Positions 16,119-25,089 of a stretch of 64,000 nt of DNA are shown one piece after another. The stretch's first letter is position 1. The number at the start of each line of letters is the position of its first letter. The notes beneath the pieces are model-generated. The model was not told the origin of the DNA and did not search any database. It was given only the letters and a program-made list of their open reading frames with translations. A program made the translations under genes and the position numbers. This DNA is from an uncultured Eubacteriales bacterium (GTDB taxonomy: Bacteria > Bacillota > Clostridia > Christensenellales > CAG-138): assembly GCA_902761365.1 (NCBI GenBank), contig CACWJZ010000001.1, positions 118,877 through 182,876 of the forward strand, read 5' to 3'.

Positions 16119-17946
16119 AATACGCCTCCGCAAGTACACGATCCCGGCGTACATCAAAGAGGCGCTCCAATCCCTACGCCCGCCCGAGGACATAAGCGTG
16201 TCCGAATGGGCGGAGCGATACAGAATTCTGACGATGGAATCCTCGGCCATGCCCGGCCCCTGGAGGAACAGCAAAACGCCGTACCTCGTGGGCATCATGG
16301 ACGAATTCAGGAACTACGACACAGAGGAGATCGTATTCGTCAAATCGACGCAGATCGGCGGAACAGAGGCGCTCTTGAATATGCTGGGCTTCGTGATCCA
16401 GCAGGACCCGGCCCCCACCATGATCGTCTATCCTTCGGATCAGCTCGGGGAACGGGCCTCCGATTACCGGCTCAAGCCCATGTTCAGAGCCTCGAAGGTC
16501 CTGAAGGAACGCTGGTGGGAAAACGCCTCCTCGAAGCTGGAGCAGCAGTTTGACGGGATGCACATCTCGATCACCGGCGCCAATTCCCCGGCGGACCTCG
16601 CAAGTCAGCCGATCCGATTCCTGTTTCTGGATGAGGTCGACAAATTCCCCGGGGCGTCGAAGAAGGAAGCGGACCCCATCAAGCTGGCCAGGGAACGGAC
16701 AAAGACCTACCACAACCGGAAGATCTACATGACCAGCACCCCCACGCTGCGGACCGGGCACATCTGGAAAGCGATGGAGGATGCGGACGCCGTAAAGCAT
16801 TACTTCGTCCCATGCCCCCACTGCGGGGAATTGATAGAGCTGAAATGGAATCAGGTCCGATTCCCGGACAAGGAAGGGATGAGCTACGCCGAAAGGGCAG
16901 ACCTGGCCTGTTACGTTTGCCAAAGCTGCGGCGGCGTGATCCGGGATCAGGACAAGCCCGAAATGCTCCGATACGGGGAATGGCGGACGGTGGAGCAGAA
17001 AGCCGAAACGCCCAGGAAGGTGGCGTACTGGATCAACGTCCTATATAGCCCCTTCGTCCGGTTTTCGGAAATGGCCGCCGAATTTTTGAGCAGCAAAGCG
17101 GACCCGGAAAAGCTGCAAAACTTTGTGAACTCCTGGCTGGCGGAGCCGTGGGAGGATACAAAGCTCAAGACCAGCGCAGATTTGGTGATGGACCGGCAAA
17201 CAGATCTGCCGGAATTCACGGTCCCGAATTGGGCGAAGCTCCTGACCGCCGGTGTCGACGTTCAGGAATCAAGCCTTTATTGGACGATCCGGGCATGGGG
17301 CGACTACATAACCAGTCAAAACATCGCCCACGGGCAGGCGTACTCCTTCCGGGAGATCGAAAGCGTGATGAACCTGAGCTACAAGCGGGAGGACGGCTCG
17401 GACATGGTCGTCCAGCTGGCGCTGATCGATTCCGGCGACAACACGGATGCCGTGTACGATTTCACGGCGTCCAATTCGGACTGGGCGCTGCCCAGCAAGG
17501 GATCATCCCATCCCATGATGACGCATTACAAGGTCTCGACCGTCAACCGCCCGGGCAGCCGGGCGCAAGGCCAGCAGCTGATCATGATCGATACGGGCAA
17601 GTACAAGGATATGATTGCCGGCCGCATGAAGAAGGAAAACGGCACGGGCAGCTGGATGGTCTATCAGGGATGCGACCTCGAGTACGCCGAACAGGTGACG
17701 GCTGAACACAAGGTGAACGAAAAGGGCGCCGGCGGGCGGGTGGTCCAGGTATGGCGCCAAAAGACAAGCCACGCGGACAACCACTACCTCGATTGCGAGG
17801 TATACGCCATGTGCGCCGCCGATATCCTCGGCGTCCGCAGCCTCCACCTTCAGGAGGTAAACGTGGAGCCGCGAGAGGCCGCCCCGAAACAGAAAACGGC
17901 GGCAACGGATGATTCATGGCTGCCCAGCGGCGGCAGCTGGTTATAG
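16105..17946 (+). CDS. Terminase large subunit (GpA family)
   Basis: The 613-residue protein matches lambda GpA-type large terminases (Phage_GPA). It has an N-terminal ATPase with a Q-rich Walker-like segment (VKSTQIGGTEALLN) and Walker B FLFLDEVDKF, a zinc cluster (CPHCG...CYVCQSCGG), and a C-terminal nuclease domain beginning around GVDVQESSLYW. It would cut and translocate DNA into proheads. The start is uncertain: ATG 16060 adds 15 basic residues and overlaps the small-subunit gene more deeply. The gene is followed by a lysin rather than the usual gpW-like gene. Confidence 0.93.
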   Translation: MPPRRIRLRKYTIPAYIKEALQSLRPPEDISVSEWAERYRILTMESSAMPGPWRNSKTPYLVGIMDEFRNYDTEEIVFVKSTQIGGTEALLNMLGFVIQQDPAPTMIVYPSDQLGERASDYRLKPMFRASKVLKERWWENASSKLEQQFDGMHISITGANSPADLASQPIRFLFLDEVDKFPGASKKEADPIKLARERTKTYHNRKIYMTSTPTLRTGHIWKAMEDADAVKHYFVPCPHCGELIELKWNQVRFPDKEGMSYAERADLACYVCQSCGGVIRDQDKPEMLRYGEWRTVEQKAETPRKVAYWINVLYSPFVRFSEMAAEFLSSKADPEKLQNFVNSWLAEPWEDTKLKTSADLVMDRQTDLPEFTVPNWAKLLTAGVDVQESSLYWTIRAWGDYITSQNIAHGQAYSFREIESVMNLSYKREDGSDMVVQLALIDSGDNTDAVYDFTASNSDWALPSKGSSHPMMTHYKVSTVNRPGSRAQGQQLIMIDTGKYKDMIAGRMKKENGTGSWMVYQGCDLEYAEQVTAEHKVNEKGAGGRVVQVWRQKTSHADNHYLDCEVYAMCAADILGVRSLHLQEVNVEPREAAPKQKTAATDDSWLPSGGSWL

Positions 17947-17960
17947 GAGAGGAGGAAACC

Positions 17961-18761
17961 ATGGCAACGGTTTACATCGGAAACGCCGTGTGCGACGAAC
18001 ACGGCAATGCCCGTGGCGGGCAGCCCGGGAATCAGACCGGGAGAGAACTGAGGAAGCAAGCCTGGTATAAGAACGCAAAAGGCTGGCGCGTTCTTCGCCC
18101 GAAAGACGCCGTCGATGCTCGGAAAATCACCTACGCCATGCGGGAGGCCGTTCAGAATATGGCCATCGGCTACAATCAGACCACCCGCAACACCCTGTAC
18201 ACCTATGCCTCGAAAGTTGGATTTGACACCGGACGCGTGACCACGCTCTGCGAAACAGATTGCTCCGCGCTGGTCCGCGTATGCCTGGCCTACGCCGGCA
18301 TTAAGGTGTCCAATTTTCACACGGGAAACGAGGCAGCCGTACTCCTGGCCACCGGAAAATTCGTGGAGCTGATCGGGACGGAATACACCGATTCCCCGGA
18401 TCGGCTCAAGGCCGGGGACGTGCTGATCACTCTAACCAAAGGCCACACGGCCGTGGTCCTCAACGACGGCCCCAAGGCAGAGAAGGACCCGGCTCCCGAG
18501 CCGACCCCCGAGCCGGAACCCGACCCGGCGCCCGAGAAAAAGAAGATGATCCGTGTCAAGGGCACGGTCCGCTGCAGAGAAGGAAACGGGACCGGTTATA
18601 AGCAGATCAGACCGACGGTTGGTCCAAAAACCAACCCGTCCGGTACCCTGCCATATCGCGGTCAGGCAGAGGAGAGCCCTTTCTGGTACGTAACAGAATG
18701 GCAAGGCCGGGTCGGATATATCAGCAGCAAAAAGAACCTGACGGAAATCGTCGAGGTCTAA
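17961..18761 (+). CDS. NlpC/P60-like peptidoglycan hydrolase with SH3-like tail
   Basis: The 266-residue protein has an NlpC/CHAP-like peptidase at about 1-170 with Cys101 in TDCSALVR and His162 in KGHTAVVLND. A Pro/Glu linker (about 178-192) follows, then a C-terminal SH3-like segment (196-266) likely to bind the wall. It is the only clear peptidoglycan hydrolase in the prophage part seen here, so it is the probable endolysin. ATG 17961 has GGAGAGGAGG upstream. The place between terminase and portal is unusual, since lysins normally follow the tail genes. Confidence 0.8.
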   Translation: MATVYIGNAVCDEHGNARGGQPGNQTGRELRKQAWYKNAKGWRVLRPKDAVDARKITYAMREAVQNMAIGYNQTTRNTLYTYASKVGFDTGRVTTLCETDCSALVRVCLAYAGIKVSNFHTGNEAAVLLATGKFVELIGTEYTDSPDRLKAGDVLITLTKGHTAVVLNDGPKAEKDPAPEPTPEPEPDPAPEKKKMIRVKGTVRCREGNGTGYKQIRPTVGPKTNPSGTLPYRGQAEESPFWYVTEWQGRVGYISSKKNLTEIVEV

Positions 18762-18785
18762 AACCATGAAGAAAGGAGATCGAAC

Positions 18786-19052
18786 ATGAAAGTGCAGCGA
18801 AAGGCCGTGACGGCCCAGACGCCGGTGGACTTTACCTTCGACGTTTATGCAAGCCAATTCCTCGTTAAGAACTTCACCGAGGATGACATCACAGTGGCGC
18901 TTCTCGACAATGAGGTCCTTATTCCCGCGAAAAGCGCCCAGATGGTCGTCACCTGCCTCGAACCCAGGGAAGCAGACCTGACCAACACGCTGACGGTGAC
19001 GGCGGAGATTTCGGACGAAACCGGGGTGGAAATCCAATGCCTGAATTACTGA
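18786..19052 (+). CDS. Small phage protein in head module
   Basis: The 88-residue protein is beta-rich (VDFTFDVYASQFLVKNF, TNTLTVTAEISDETG). It has no known motif. AAGGAGATC precedes the start. It overlaps the next small gene. A small capsid-associated or decoration role is possible from position only. Confidence 0.6.
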   Translation: MKVQRKAVTAQTPVDFTFDVYASQFLVKNFTEDDITVALLDNEVLIPAKSAQMVVTCLEPREADLTNTLTVTAEISDETGVEIQCLNY

Positions 19053-19231
19053 CGCAGCCGATGATCACCGGCTCCGGGATGACGTACATCGGTCTGGCGC
19101 CCGGCGTTCTTTACAGCATGGCCCCGGCTGGCGGGCATAAGAAGCGGAGCATCGAAACCGACTTCTGCTCGGCCTCGGCGGTGATCTCCGTGCCAAACAT
19201 CCGCATCAACGCGGAGGAAAGCGGAGGCTGA
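19037..19231 (+). CDS. Small phage protein in head module
   Basis: The 64-residue protein contains Gly/Met-rich segments (MITGSGMTYIGLAPGVLYSM). Its start overlaps the previous gene by 16 bases and a GGGGTGGAAATCC ribosome site lies in that overlap. The function is unknown. Confidence 0.5.
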   Translation: MPELLTQPMITGSGMTYIGLAPGVLYSMAPAGGHKKRSIETDFCSASAVISVPNIRINAEESGG

Positions 19232-19232
19232 C

Positions 19233-19460
19233 ATGAGCAACAGCACATACACCAAACAGGATCAGCTGAATGAAGTCAACAAAGCGATCCAGGCGGTCCT
19301 TGTTGGCGGTCAGTCCTACAAGATCGGCTCCCGGTCCCTGACCCGGGCAGACCTCAAGATGCTTCGGGCGATGCAAAGCGATCTGATCGCTCAGATTGCC
19401 GCCGAAAAGAATTCAACACTCATGGACGACACCTACGTCGCCGTTTTTGACGGGAGGTGA
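19233..19460 (+). CDS. gpW-like head completion protein
   Basis: The 75-residue protein consists of a helix, a short beta segment (KIGSRSLTR) and a second helix (ADLKMLRAMQSDLIAQIA). This is the size and layout of lambda gpW, which closes the portal for tail joining and is encoded between terminase and portal, as here. The resemblance is structural rather than strong sequence identity. Confidence 0.6.
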   Translation: MSNSTYTKQDQLNEVNKAIQAVLVGGQSYKIGSRSLTRADLKMLRAMQSDLIAQIAAEKNSTLMDDTYVAVFDGR

Positions 19461-19464
19461 CACC

Positions 19465-21000
19465 ATGAACTGGCTGGATCAACTGATCGGATTTATTAAC
19501 CCCGAGGCGGCCGCAAGGCGGGAAGCCTGGAGGCAGGTTCTGGAGGAACAGCGCCACTACGATGCGGGGAGCGCCCACCGTCTAAATCAGAATTGGTACG
19601 CGGACAATCAGAGCGCCGAATTCACGGACCGGTACAGCCGCGACATCGTCCGTGCCCGGGCGCGAGACCTTGAGCGAAACTCTGACATGATGAGCTCCGT
19701 GGTCGGCCCGTTCATCCGCAACATCATGGGGAAGGGCATGGTCCTGAAAGCGGCGACGAAGGACCCGGCCCTCAACGAACAGATCGAAAACCTCTGGAAG
19801 ATATGGTGCAAAAAGCGCAACTGCGACGTGACCCACACCCAAAGCCTCAGTCAGATTCTTCGGATGTGCATCCGCCGGAAAAAGGTCGATGGAGGAATCC
19901 TGATCGTCAAACGGTTCACCCAAGACGGGGTGCTGCCCTTCCAGCTGCAGGTCTTTGAGGTGGACGAACTGGACGCCACGGCGATCACGCCCTCGAAGAA
20001 GGGGAACCGGGTGGTCGGCGGCATCGAATACAACGCCTTCAACGCACCCGTTGGCTACTGGATAAAGCAGTACAGCATAGACGGGATGGAAACCATGAAC
20101 CCGGTATATTTGCCGGAAAAAGACGTGATCTTCTACTTCAGCAAGCGCCGCCCGTCGCAACTGCGCGAGATGAGCGACATGAGCCAAACGATCACCCGCA
20201 TCCGCGACGTCAACGAATTCATGGTCGCCGTCAGCGTGAAGCAGCGGATCGAAGCCTGCCTCTCTGTATTCATCAAGCGCCAATTTCCCACCACCGGGAT
20301 CGGGCGGCAGGCGGGCAGCAGCAACGAACCGCGCCAATCCTACGATGGCAAGACGCTCTCGCCCGGCATGATCAAGGAGCTCAACGTCGGCGATGAGGTC
20401 CAGGTCGTGAACCCACAGGGACAGGCGGCGGACGCCGTGTCCTACACAAAGCTGCAGCAGCGCATGATCGGCGCCGGCCAGGGCCTCTCCTATGAGGCCA
20501 CAAGCCGGGACATGGGCGAGACCACCTACAGCAGCGCCCGGCAATCCATCATTGAGGACGGGATGACCTATGCGGATGAGGACGAGCTGCTGGCGGAGGT
20601 CCTGGACGAGATATACGAGACCTTCATCATTTCGGCGGTCCTCGCGGAAAAGCTGAGGATTCCTGATTTTTGGCAGCGAAAAGACGAATATTTCCTTCAC
20701 TCCTTCGTGAAGCCTCCAAAGCCGTGGATCGAACCCGGCAAGGAAACCACCGCAACCAAAACCGCCCTGCAGACAGGTCAAAAGACCTTCAAACAGGTGG
20801 CGGCGGAAAACGGCGCCGATTGGAGGCAGCAGATCGATGACATGTGCGAGGTCCTGGAGTACGCGAAGGAAAAGCACAATATTGACTTGGGAGGTGTGAT
20901 TCTTGGGCAAGACGCAAAAAGCGGCCTCTATGTTTCGGACGATGACGGCGACGATGGAGCAGCCGCAACAGAGAACCCGGCCGACACCGGGAAGCAATGA
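19465..21000 (+). CDS. Portal protein, lambda type
   Basis: The 511-residue protein matches Phage_portal_2 (lambda gpB type): an N-terminal WLDQLIGFINP segment, the early helix RDIVRARARDLERNSDMMSSVV, and a core with the GLSYEATSRDMGETTYSSARQ signature at about 347-367. It forms the dodecameric DNA gate at one capsid vertex. ATG 19465 is preferred because GACGGGAGGTGAC precedes it. The 3' end overlaps the protease gene by 98 bases, a nested arrangement like lambda B/C. Confidence 0.93.
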   Translation: MNWLDQLIGFINPEAAARREAWRQVLEEQRHYDAGSAHRLNQNWYADNQSAEFTDRYSRDIVRARARDLERNSDMMSSVVGPFIRNIMGKGMVLKAATKDPALNEQIENLWKIWCKKRNCDVTHTQSLSQILRMCIRRKKVDGGILIVKRFTQDGVLPFQLQVFEVDELDATAITPSKKGNRVVGGIEYNAFNAPVGYWIKQYSIDGMETMNPVYLPEKDVIFYFSKRRPSQLREMSDMSQTITRIRDVNEFMVAVSVKQRIEACLSVFIKRQFPTTGIGRQAGSSNEPRQSYDGKTLSPGMIKELNVGDEVQVVNPQGQAADAVSYTKLQQRMIGAGQGLSYEATSRDMGETTYSSARQSIIEDGMTYADEDELLAEVLDEIYETFIISAVLAEKLRIPDFWQRKDEYFLHSFVKPPKPWIEPGKETTATKTALQTGQKTFKQVAAENGADWRQQIDDMCEVLEYAKEKHNIDLGGVILGQDAKSGLYVSDDDGDDGAAATENPADTGKQ

Positions 21001-21580
21001 GCAGCGCACCCTGGCCGTTGCCTCGATCCGGGCACTCGGGCAGGAGGAAGGAGGGAACGATCGGCAATTCCGCCTGTCCTTCTCTTCAGAGGAACCATAC
21101 GAGAGATGGTGGGGGATTGAGATTCTCGACCACGCGGACGGAGCCGTGGACTTGACCCGGATCAACGAGATCGGGGTCGTTTTGTTTAACCATAACCGCG
21201 ACTACGTCGTCGGCAAAATCCTCAAAGCCTGGATCGAGGATAACAGAGGAATCGCTGACATCGAATTCGACACCGACGATGATGCGGACGTCGTGTGCCA
21301 AAAGGTGAAAAGCGGGACGCTGAAGGGCGTCTCCGTCGGATACCGCATCGATTCCCTCGAGGAAGTCATGGCAGGAAAGCAGTCAACGGACGGCCGGTTT
21401 ACTGGACCATGCGAGATCGCAAGGAAGTGGTGGCCCTATGAGATCTCCATCGTCAGCGTTCCGGCGGACGGGACGGTAGGCGTAGGCAGACAAGCCGAGC
21501 CGAACGACCGGACGGTCCCGCTGAGTGTTCTGGAGCGCCAACTTCAAATAAACATCAACAATGGAGGAAAAACAGCATGA
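20903..21580 (+). CDS. Prohead protease (S78/HK97 family)
   Basis: The 225-residue protein has the S78 protease core: FNHNRD with His97 and GVSVGYR with Ser144, followed by WWPYEISIVSVPAD. It would cleave the scaffold segment of the capsid protein during maturation. TTG 20903 is chosen because GGGAGGTG lies 8 bases upstream; ATG 20930 lacks a ribosome site. The gene starts inside the portal gene and overlaps the capsid gene (ATGA). Confidence 0.88.
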   Translation: MGKTQKAASMFRTMTATMEQPQQRTRPTPGSNEQRTLAVASIRALGQEEGGNDRQFRLSFSSEEPYERWWGIEILDHADGAVDLTRINEIGVVLFNHNRDYVVGKILKAWIEDNRGIADIEFDTDDDADVVCQKVKSGTLKGVSVGYRIDSLEEVMAGKQSTDGRFTGPCEIARKWWPYEISIVSVPADGTVGVGRQAEPNDRTVPLSVLERQLQININNGGKTA

Positions 21581-23097
21581 ACAAAAAGCAGCAGCGCCTC
21601 GCCGCCATCCAGCGCCAGCAGGAACTGGTCAACGCGGCAAAGGGCGCGAATCGTTCCCTGACCGATAGCGAACAGGCTGAATTCGATCAGCTGCAGAGGC
21701 AGATCGAAACCCTGGATCGTGAGATCGCTGAGGAGGAGCGCCAGCAGACTGCGGCTCCCGCTACCCCCGCTGCCCAGGAGGAAACTCGCGGCGGTGAAAT
21801 GGCTGCGGAGCGTACCCGTGCGGCGGAGATCGCCGCCATGGCCCGCGACTTTGGCATGGACCTGCAGCGGTTCATTCAGGACGGTACGAGCGTCAATGAG
21901 GTCCGGGCTCACGTTCTCGGTCAGCTTCGGGCCAATCACGCACCCATCCCCGCCAACTCCGTCCAGACGGAAGCCCGTGGCGAGGATGAGTACCGTCGGG
22001 ATGTGTCTGACGGCCTGATGCTCCGTGGCGGCGTGGTCAACGTTCAGAACCCCAGCACCGGCGCCCGGCGCTTCGGTGGTATGAGCCTCCGGGACATCGC
22101 CATCGATTGCCTGAGCCGTGAGGGCCGTGACCCCCGGGAGCTTCTCCGCATGGGCGCGGATGAGCTCTATTCTGAGCTGGCCCGTCAGTTTTACAACCCC
22201 ACGGCGGCATTCCCCGCGATCCTGGATCAGACGATCCGCAAGAGCATCGTGGAGCTGTACGCTGCGGTTCCGACCACCTTCCAGCTCTTCACCACGAAGG
22301 GCAGCCTGCGCGATTTCAAGGTGACCGCTGATCACGAATACGTCATCGGTGGCGTCGGCGACTTCCTGCTGGTGCCCGAAAACGGTGAGCTCAAGGCGGA
22401 CAAGCCTCAGACCGAGCTGCTCCCCACCCGCAAGCTGGACACTTACGGGAAGCAGTTTTCCATGAGCCGTCAGGCGTTCATCAACGATGACATCGGCTTC
22501 GTCACCGAGGTCCCCGGCCTGTATGCGACCGCTGCCAAGCGGACCATCGATAAGCAGGTCTACAAGCTGCTGTTTAATAACAGCACGATCTTCGACGGCA
22601 AGGCCCTGTTCCACAACGATCACAAGAACCTGATCGGCTCCGGCACGAAGCCTACTCAGGCGGCCATCCAGGCCATGATCATGAAGATGCAGCAGCAGAC
22701 CGATCAATTCGGCGAGGCGATCTACGTGACCCCCCGGGCCATCGTCGTCCCCGTTGGATACGAATTCGATCTCGACGTCATCTTCCACAGCGCCCAGGTC
22801 CCCGGTTCCGCGAACAACGACTACAACCCCCTCAAGGACCGTCCCATGCAGACCGTCCAGTCCCCCGTGCTCAACGCCCTGGCTGGCGCCAATGCCTGCC
22901 CGTGGTTCATGGTCGCCGATCCCCGGAGCGCTCGTGGCATTCAGGTGGACTACCTCAACGGTCAGGAAACCCCGACCGTGCGCCGCATGGAGAGCCCCGG
23001 TCAGCTGGGCTTCACCTGGGACATCTACCTCGACTGGGGTATCAGTGTCCGCGACTTCCGTGGCCTCGTGAAAAACCCCGGCGTGGCCCTGTCCTAA
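21577..23097 (+). CDS. Major capsid protein (Mu gpT-like) with scaffold N-terminus
   Basis: The 506-residue protein starts with a coiled-coil scaffold-like region (about 1-80, Gln/Glu-rich), then an Ala-rich linker, and from about 190 a Mu gpT-type capsid fold (LRDFKVTADHEYVIGG, YGKQFSMSRQAFINDD). The N-terminal part is probably removed by the upstream protease. The gene uses CGT, GCT and ATC codons far more than its neighbours, as expected for the most abundant virion protein. A GGAGG site precedes the start. Confidence 0.9.
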   Translation: MNKKQQRLAAIQRQQELVNAAKGANRSLTDSEQAEFDQLQRQIETLDREIAEEERQQTAAPATPAAQEETRGGEMAAERTRAAEIAAMARDFGMDLQRFIQDGTSVNEVRAHVLGQLRANHAPIPANSVQTEARGEDEYRRDVSDGLMLRGGVVNVQNPSTGARRFGGMSLRDIAIDCLSREGRDPRELLRMGADELYSELARQFYNPTAAFPAILDQTIRKSIVELYAAVPTTFQLFTTKGSLRDFKVTADHEYVIGGVGDFLLVPENGELKADKPQTELLPTRKLDTYGKQFSMSRQAFINDDIGFVTEVPGLYATAAKRTIDKQVYKLLFNNSTIFDGKALFHNDHKNLIGSGTKPTQAAIQAMIMKMQQQTDQFGEAIYVTPRAIVVPVGYEFDLDVIFHSAQVPGSANNDYNPLKDRPMQTVQSPVLNALAGANACPWFMVADPRSARGIQVDYLNGQETPTVRRMESPGQLGFTWDIYLDWGISVRDFRGLVKNPGVALS

Positions 23098-23115
23098 AAG
23101 AAGGAGGAAATCAAA

Positions 23116-23442
23116 ATGGCAAAGTACGTTCAGAGAGGCGAGGCGCTTGACTTCGCCAATTCTTCCGGCTCCAAGATCGAAGCTGGGGACGTGGTCGTCC
23201 TCGGTACCCGCATCGGCGTGGCCGGCGGCGACATCGCCAATGGCGAGACCGGCGCCGTTCATGTGGTCGGCGTTTTCGAGTTTCCCAAGGCTTCTGGCGC
23301 CATCACCCTGGGTGCCGCCGTCTATTGGGACGCCACCAACAAGAAGATCACCACCACCAGCACCAGCAACACGCTGGCCGGCTTCGCGGTGGCTGCGGCG
23401 GAGTCCGGCGACGAAACCGCCCTGGTCAAGATCAACGCCTGA
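23116..23442 (+). CDS. DUF2190 capsid decoration-type protein
   Basis: The 108-residue beta-rich protein has the DUF2190 pattern: a YVQRGEALDF start, IEAGDVVVLG, and GDETALVKI at the end. In phages this family follows the capsid gene and includes head decoration or head-fibre trimers. Translation starts after AAGGAGGAAATC. Codon use is like the capsid gene, suggesting high expression. Confidence 0.85.
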   Translation: MAKYVQRGEALDFANSSGSKIEAGDVVVLGTRIGVAGGDIANGETGAVHVVGVFEFPKASGAITLGAAVYWDATNKKITTTSTSNTLAGFAVAAAESGDETALVKINA

Positions 23443-23463
23443 GCATTCGGCGGGAGGGATTCG

Positions 23464-23802
23464 ATGGAAGCCGTAACGTTCAAAAGCGTCCTGGAATCAG
23501 ACGTGAACAACGTATTCTTTAACCCGGACGAATTCGGCGACCCCCACACCATAGACGGCGTCAGCATGACGGCCATCGTGGATGAGATGGAGCAGATCGA
23601 ACGGGAAAAGAAGATGAAGTCGAAGATGGACGGGATATACGCCCGACAGGTTCTCCTCTACGTCAAGGCTTCTGAATTCGGACCCCTCCCGGCGCAAGGC
23701 AGGATCGTCACCCTTGACGGGAAGAAATACACGGTGGTCGACGCCACCGGCGAGGATTCTCTCGTCTACTCGATCACGCTGGAGGCGAACAGGAGCCGAT
23801 GA
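23464..23802 (+). CDS. Head-tail joining protein (gpFII-like position)
   Basis: The 112-residue protein has a helical middle (EMEQIEREKKMKSKMDG) and a C-terminal beta domain (GRIVTLDGKKYTVVDATGED) reminiscent of lambda gpFII-like head-tail attachment proteins, which bind the bottom of the connector. The context, after DUF2190 and before a gpZ-like gene, fits. Sequence alone does not prove it. Confidence 0.6.
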   Translation: MEAVTFKSVLESDVNNVFFNPDEFGDPHTIDGVSMTAIVDEMEQIEREKKMKSKMDGIYARQVLLYVKASEFGPLPAQGRIVTLDGKKYTVVDATGEDSLVYSITLEANRSR

Positions 23803-24374
23803 TCTACATCAAAGTCGAGGAGGACAGCCTCCGCTACGTCCAGCAGCGGCTGGGCAAGAATGCAGCACAAGCCCCCTTCGCAATATGCAACGCCGCCAAT
23901 CAGACGGCAACATGGGCACGGCGGGAGCTGCTGACGGCGGCTCAGGCACGGTATACCGTTTCGTCCGGCGGTTTCAATAAAAACGCCACGATCAAACGGG
24001 CTTCACCGGCCACCTTGACGGCGATCATCCGCGTGAAAGGCGCGACGCTGATGCTGACACGGTTTAAGACCTCGGCACCAAAGTCAGGCGCAAAGGCGGC
24101 GGTTCTTGCCGGGTCAGGGCTTCAGACGCTGCTCTACGGTGGCAACATCAAGGCCTTCAAGGGCAGCGTCGCAGCCGGAAAAAAGAGCACCGGTGCCATC
24201 ATGCAGCGGCGTGGGCCTTCCCGGTATCCCGTTAAGGTATTACACGGCCCAAGCGTTCCAAAGATGGTCGAGATGGTCTACACCGGAAAAGGCGAGGCCG
24301 GATTAAAGACGAAGATCGAAGCCATGTACCACGCGAAACTTGATGCGCAAATAAAGAAGGTGCTCTACTCATGA
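23799..24374 (+). CDS. Minor tail protein Z-like (gpZ)
   Basis: The 191-residue protein matches the prophage minor tail protein Z family: NAANQTATWARRELLTAAQARYTV near the N-terminus and MQRRGPSRYPVKVLHGPSVPKM towards the C-terminus. The family is needed for joining tail to head. It is coupled to both neighbours by ATGA-type overlaps. Confidence 0.8.
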   Translation: MIYIKVEEDSLRYVQQRLGKNAAQAPFAICNAANQTATWARRELLTAAQARYTVSSGGFNKNATIKRASPATLTAIIRVKGATLMLTRFKTSAPKSGAKAAVLAGSGLQTLLYGGNIKAFKGSVAAGKKSTGAIMQRRGPSRYPVKVLHGPSVPKMVEMVYTGKGEAGLKTKIEAMYHAKLDAQIKKVLYS

Positions 24375-24865
24375 CAGCAAATGATCTCCAGAAAGAAATC
24401 CAGAAAGACCTCGAAGCCCTGCTGGCGGATCGTCGGTACGAAACACCGGCTGGTGAAAAGGCAGCCGTGCAGGTATTTCGTCAATTCGTCCCCAAAAGGG
24501 CGTCTGAGGAGGACGACGATCCGTTCCCCTATATTGAGGTGCGGATCGCCGGGGGGAGACTGCCAAATCAGGAATCCCCGGAAAAGGTCCAGGTTTTTCT
24601 GATCATCGGCATCTATGACGACGATCACGAAAACAACGGCATGGAATCCGTCATGGAGATAATCCATGTGATCAAGGTCCACTACGAAGAAACACCGCTT
24701 CTGGCGGGGAAATTCGTATGCGACACCGAGGAGAGCCCCATCGAATGGGATCTCCAGGAGGAGGAATCCTGGCCCTACTTCTTCGGCATCATGTCCCTGG
24801 TATTCAACATCCCGGCCCCCCGGCGGGTCCCCGTCACCAACAAGAAAGCGCAGGTGCTCGTATGA
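24371..24865 (+). CDS. Tail terminator/completion-type protein
   Basis: The 164-residue alpha/beta protein lies directly between the gpZ-like gene and the sheath, the usual place of the tail terminator that caps the tube. Features include a DDDPFPYIEVRI strand and ESVMEIIHVIKVHYEE helix typical of that fold class. The assignment is mainly positional. Confidence 0.55.
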   Translation: MTANDLQKEIQKDLEALLADRRYETPAGEKAAVQVFRQFVPKRASEEDDDPFPYIEVRIAGGRLPNQESPEKVQVFLIIGIYDDDHENNGMESVMEIIHVIKVHYEETPLLAGKFVCDTEESPIEWDLQEEESWPYFFGIMSLVFNIPAPRRVPVTNKKAQVLV

Positions 24866-25071
24866 TCGTCTACGTCGGCCCAACCATGTACGGGATCGCA
24901 ACCCGGAACACCGTCTATTCAGAGATTCCGGCGGCCCTGGCCGCTGAGATCGAAAGCCGCCCCTTTTTGCGGGATCTGTGCATTTCCGTCCAGGAGCTCC
25001 CGGGCGCTTTGAAGCAGATACGCGAAAAGCGCGGCTTTTTCTACACCATGTACCAAAAAGCAATGCAATAA
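24862..25071 (+). CDS. Small tail-module protein
   Basis: The 69-residue product starts in the stop of the preceding gene (ATGA) and ends shortly before the sheath gene. It begins MIVYVGPT and has a helical C-terminus. Similar short genes precede sheath genes in other contractile-tailed phages; the function is unknown. Confidence 0.6.
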   Translation: MIVYVGPTMYGIATRNTVYSEIPAALAAEIESRPFLRDLCISVQELPGALKQIREKRGFFYTMYQKAMQ

Positions 25072-25089
25072 ACGAAAGGAGAAACAGCT

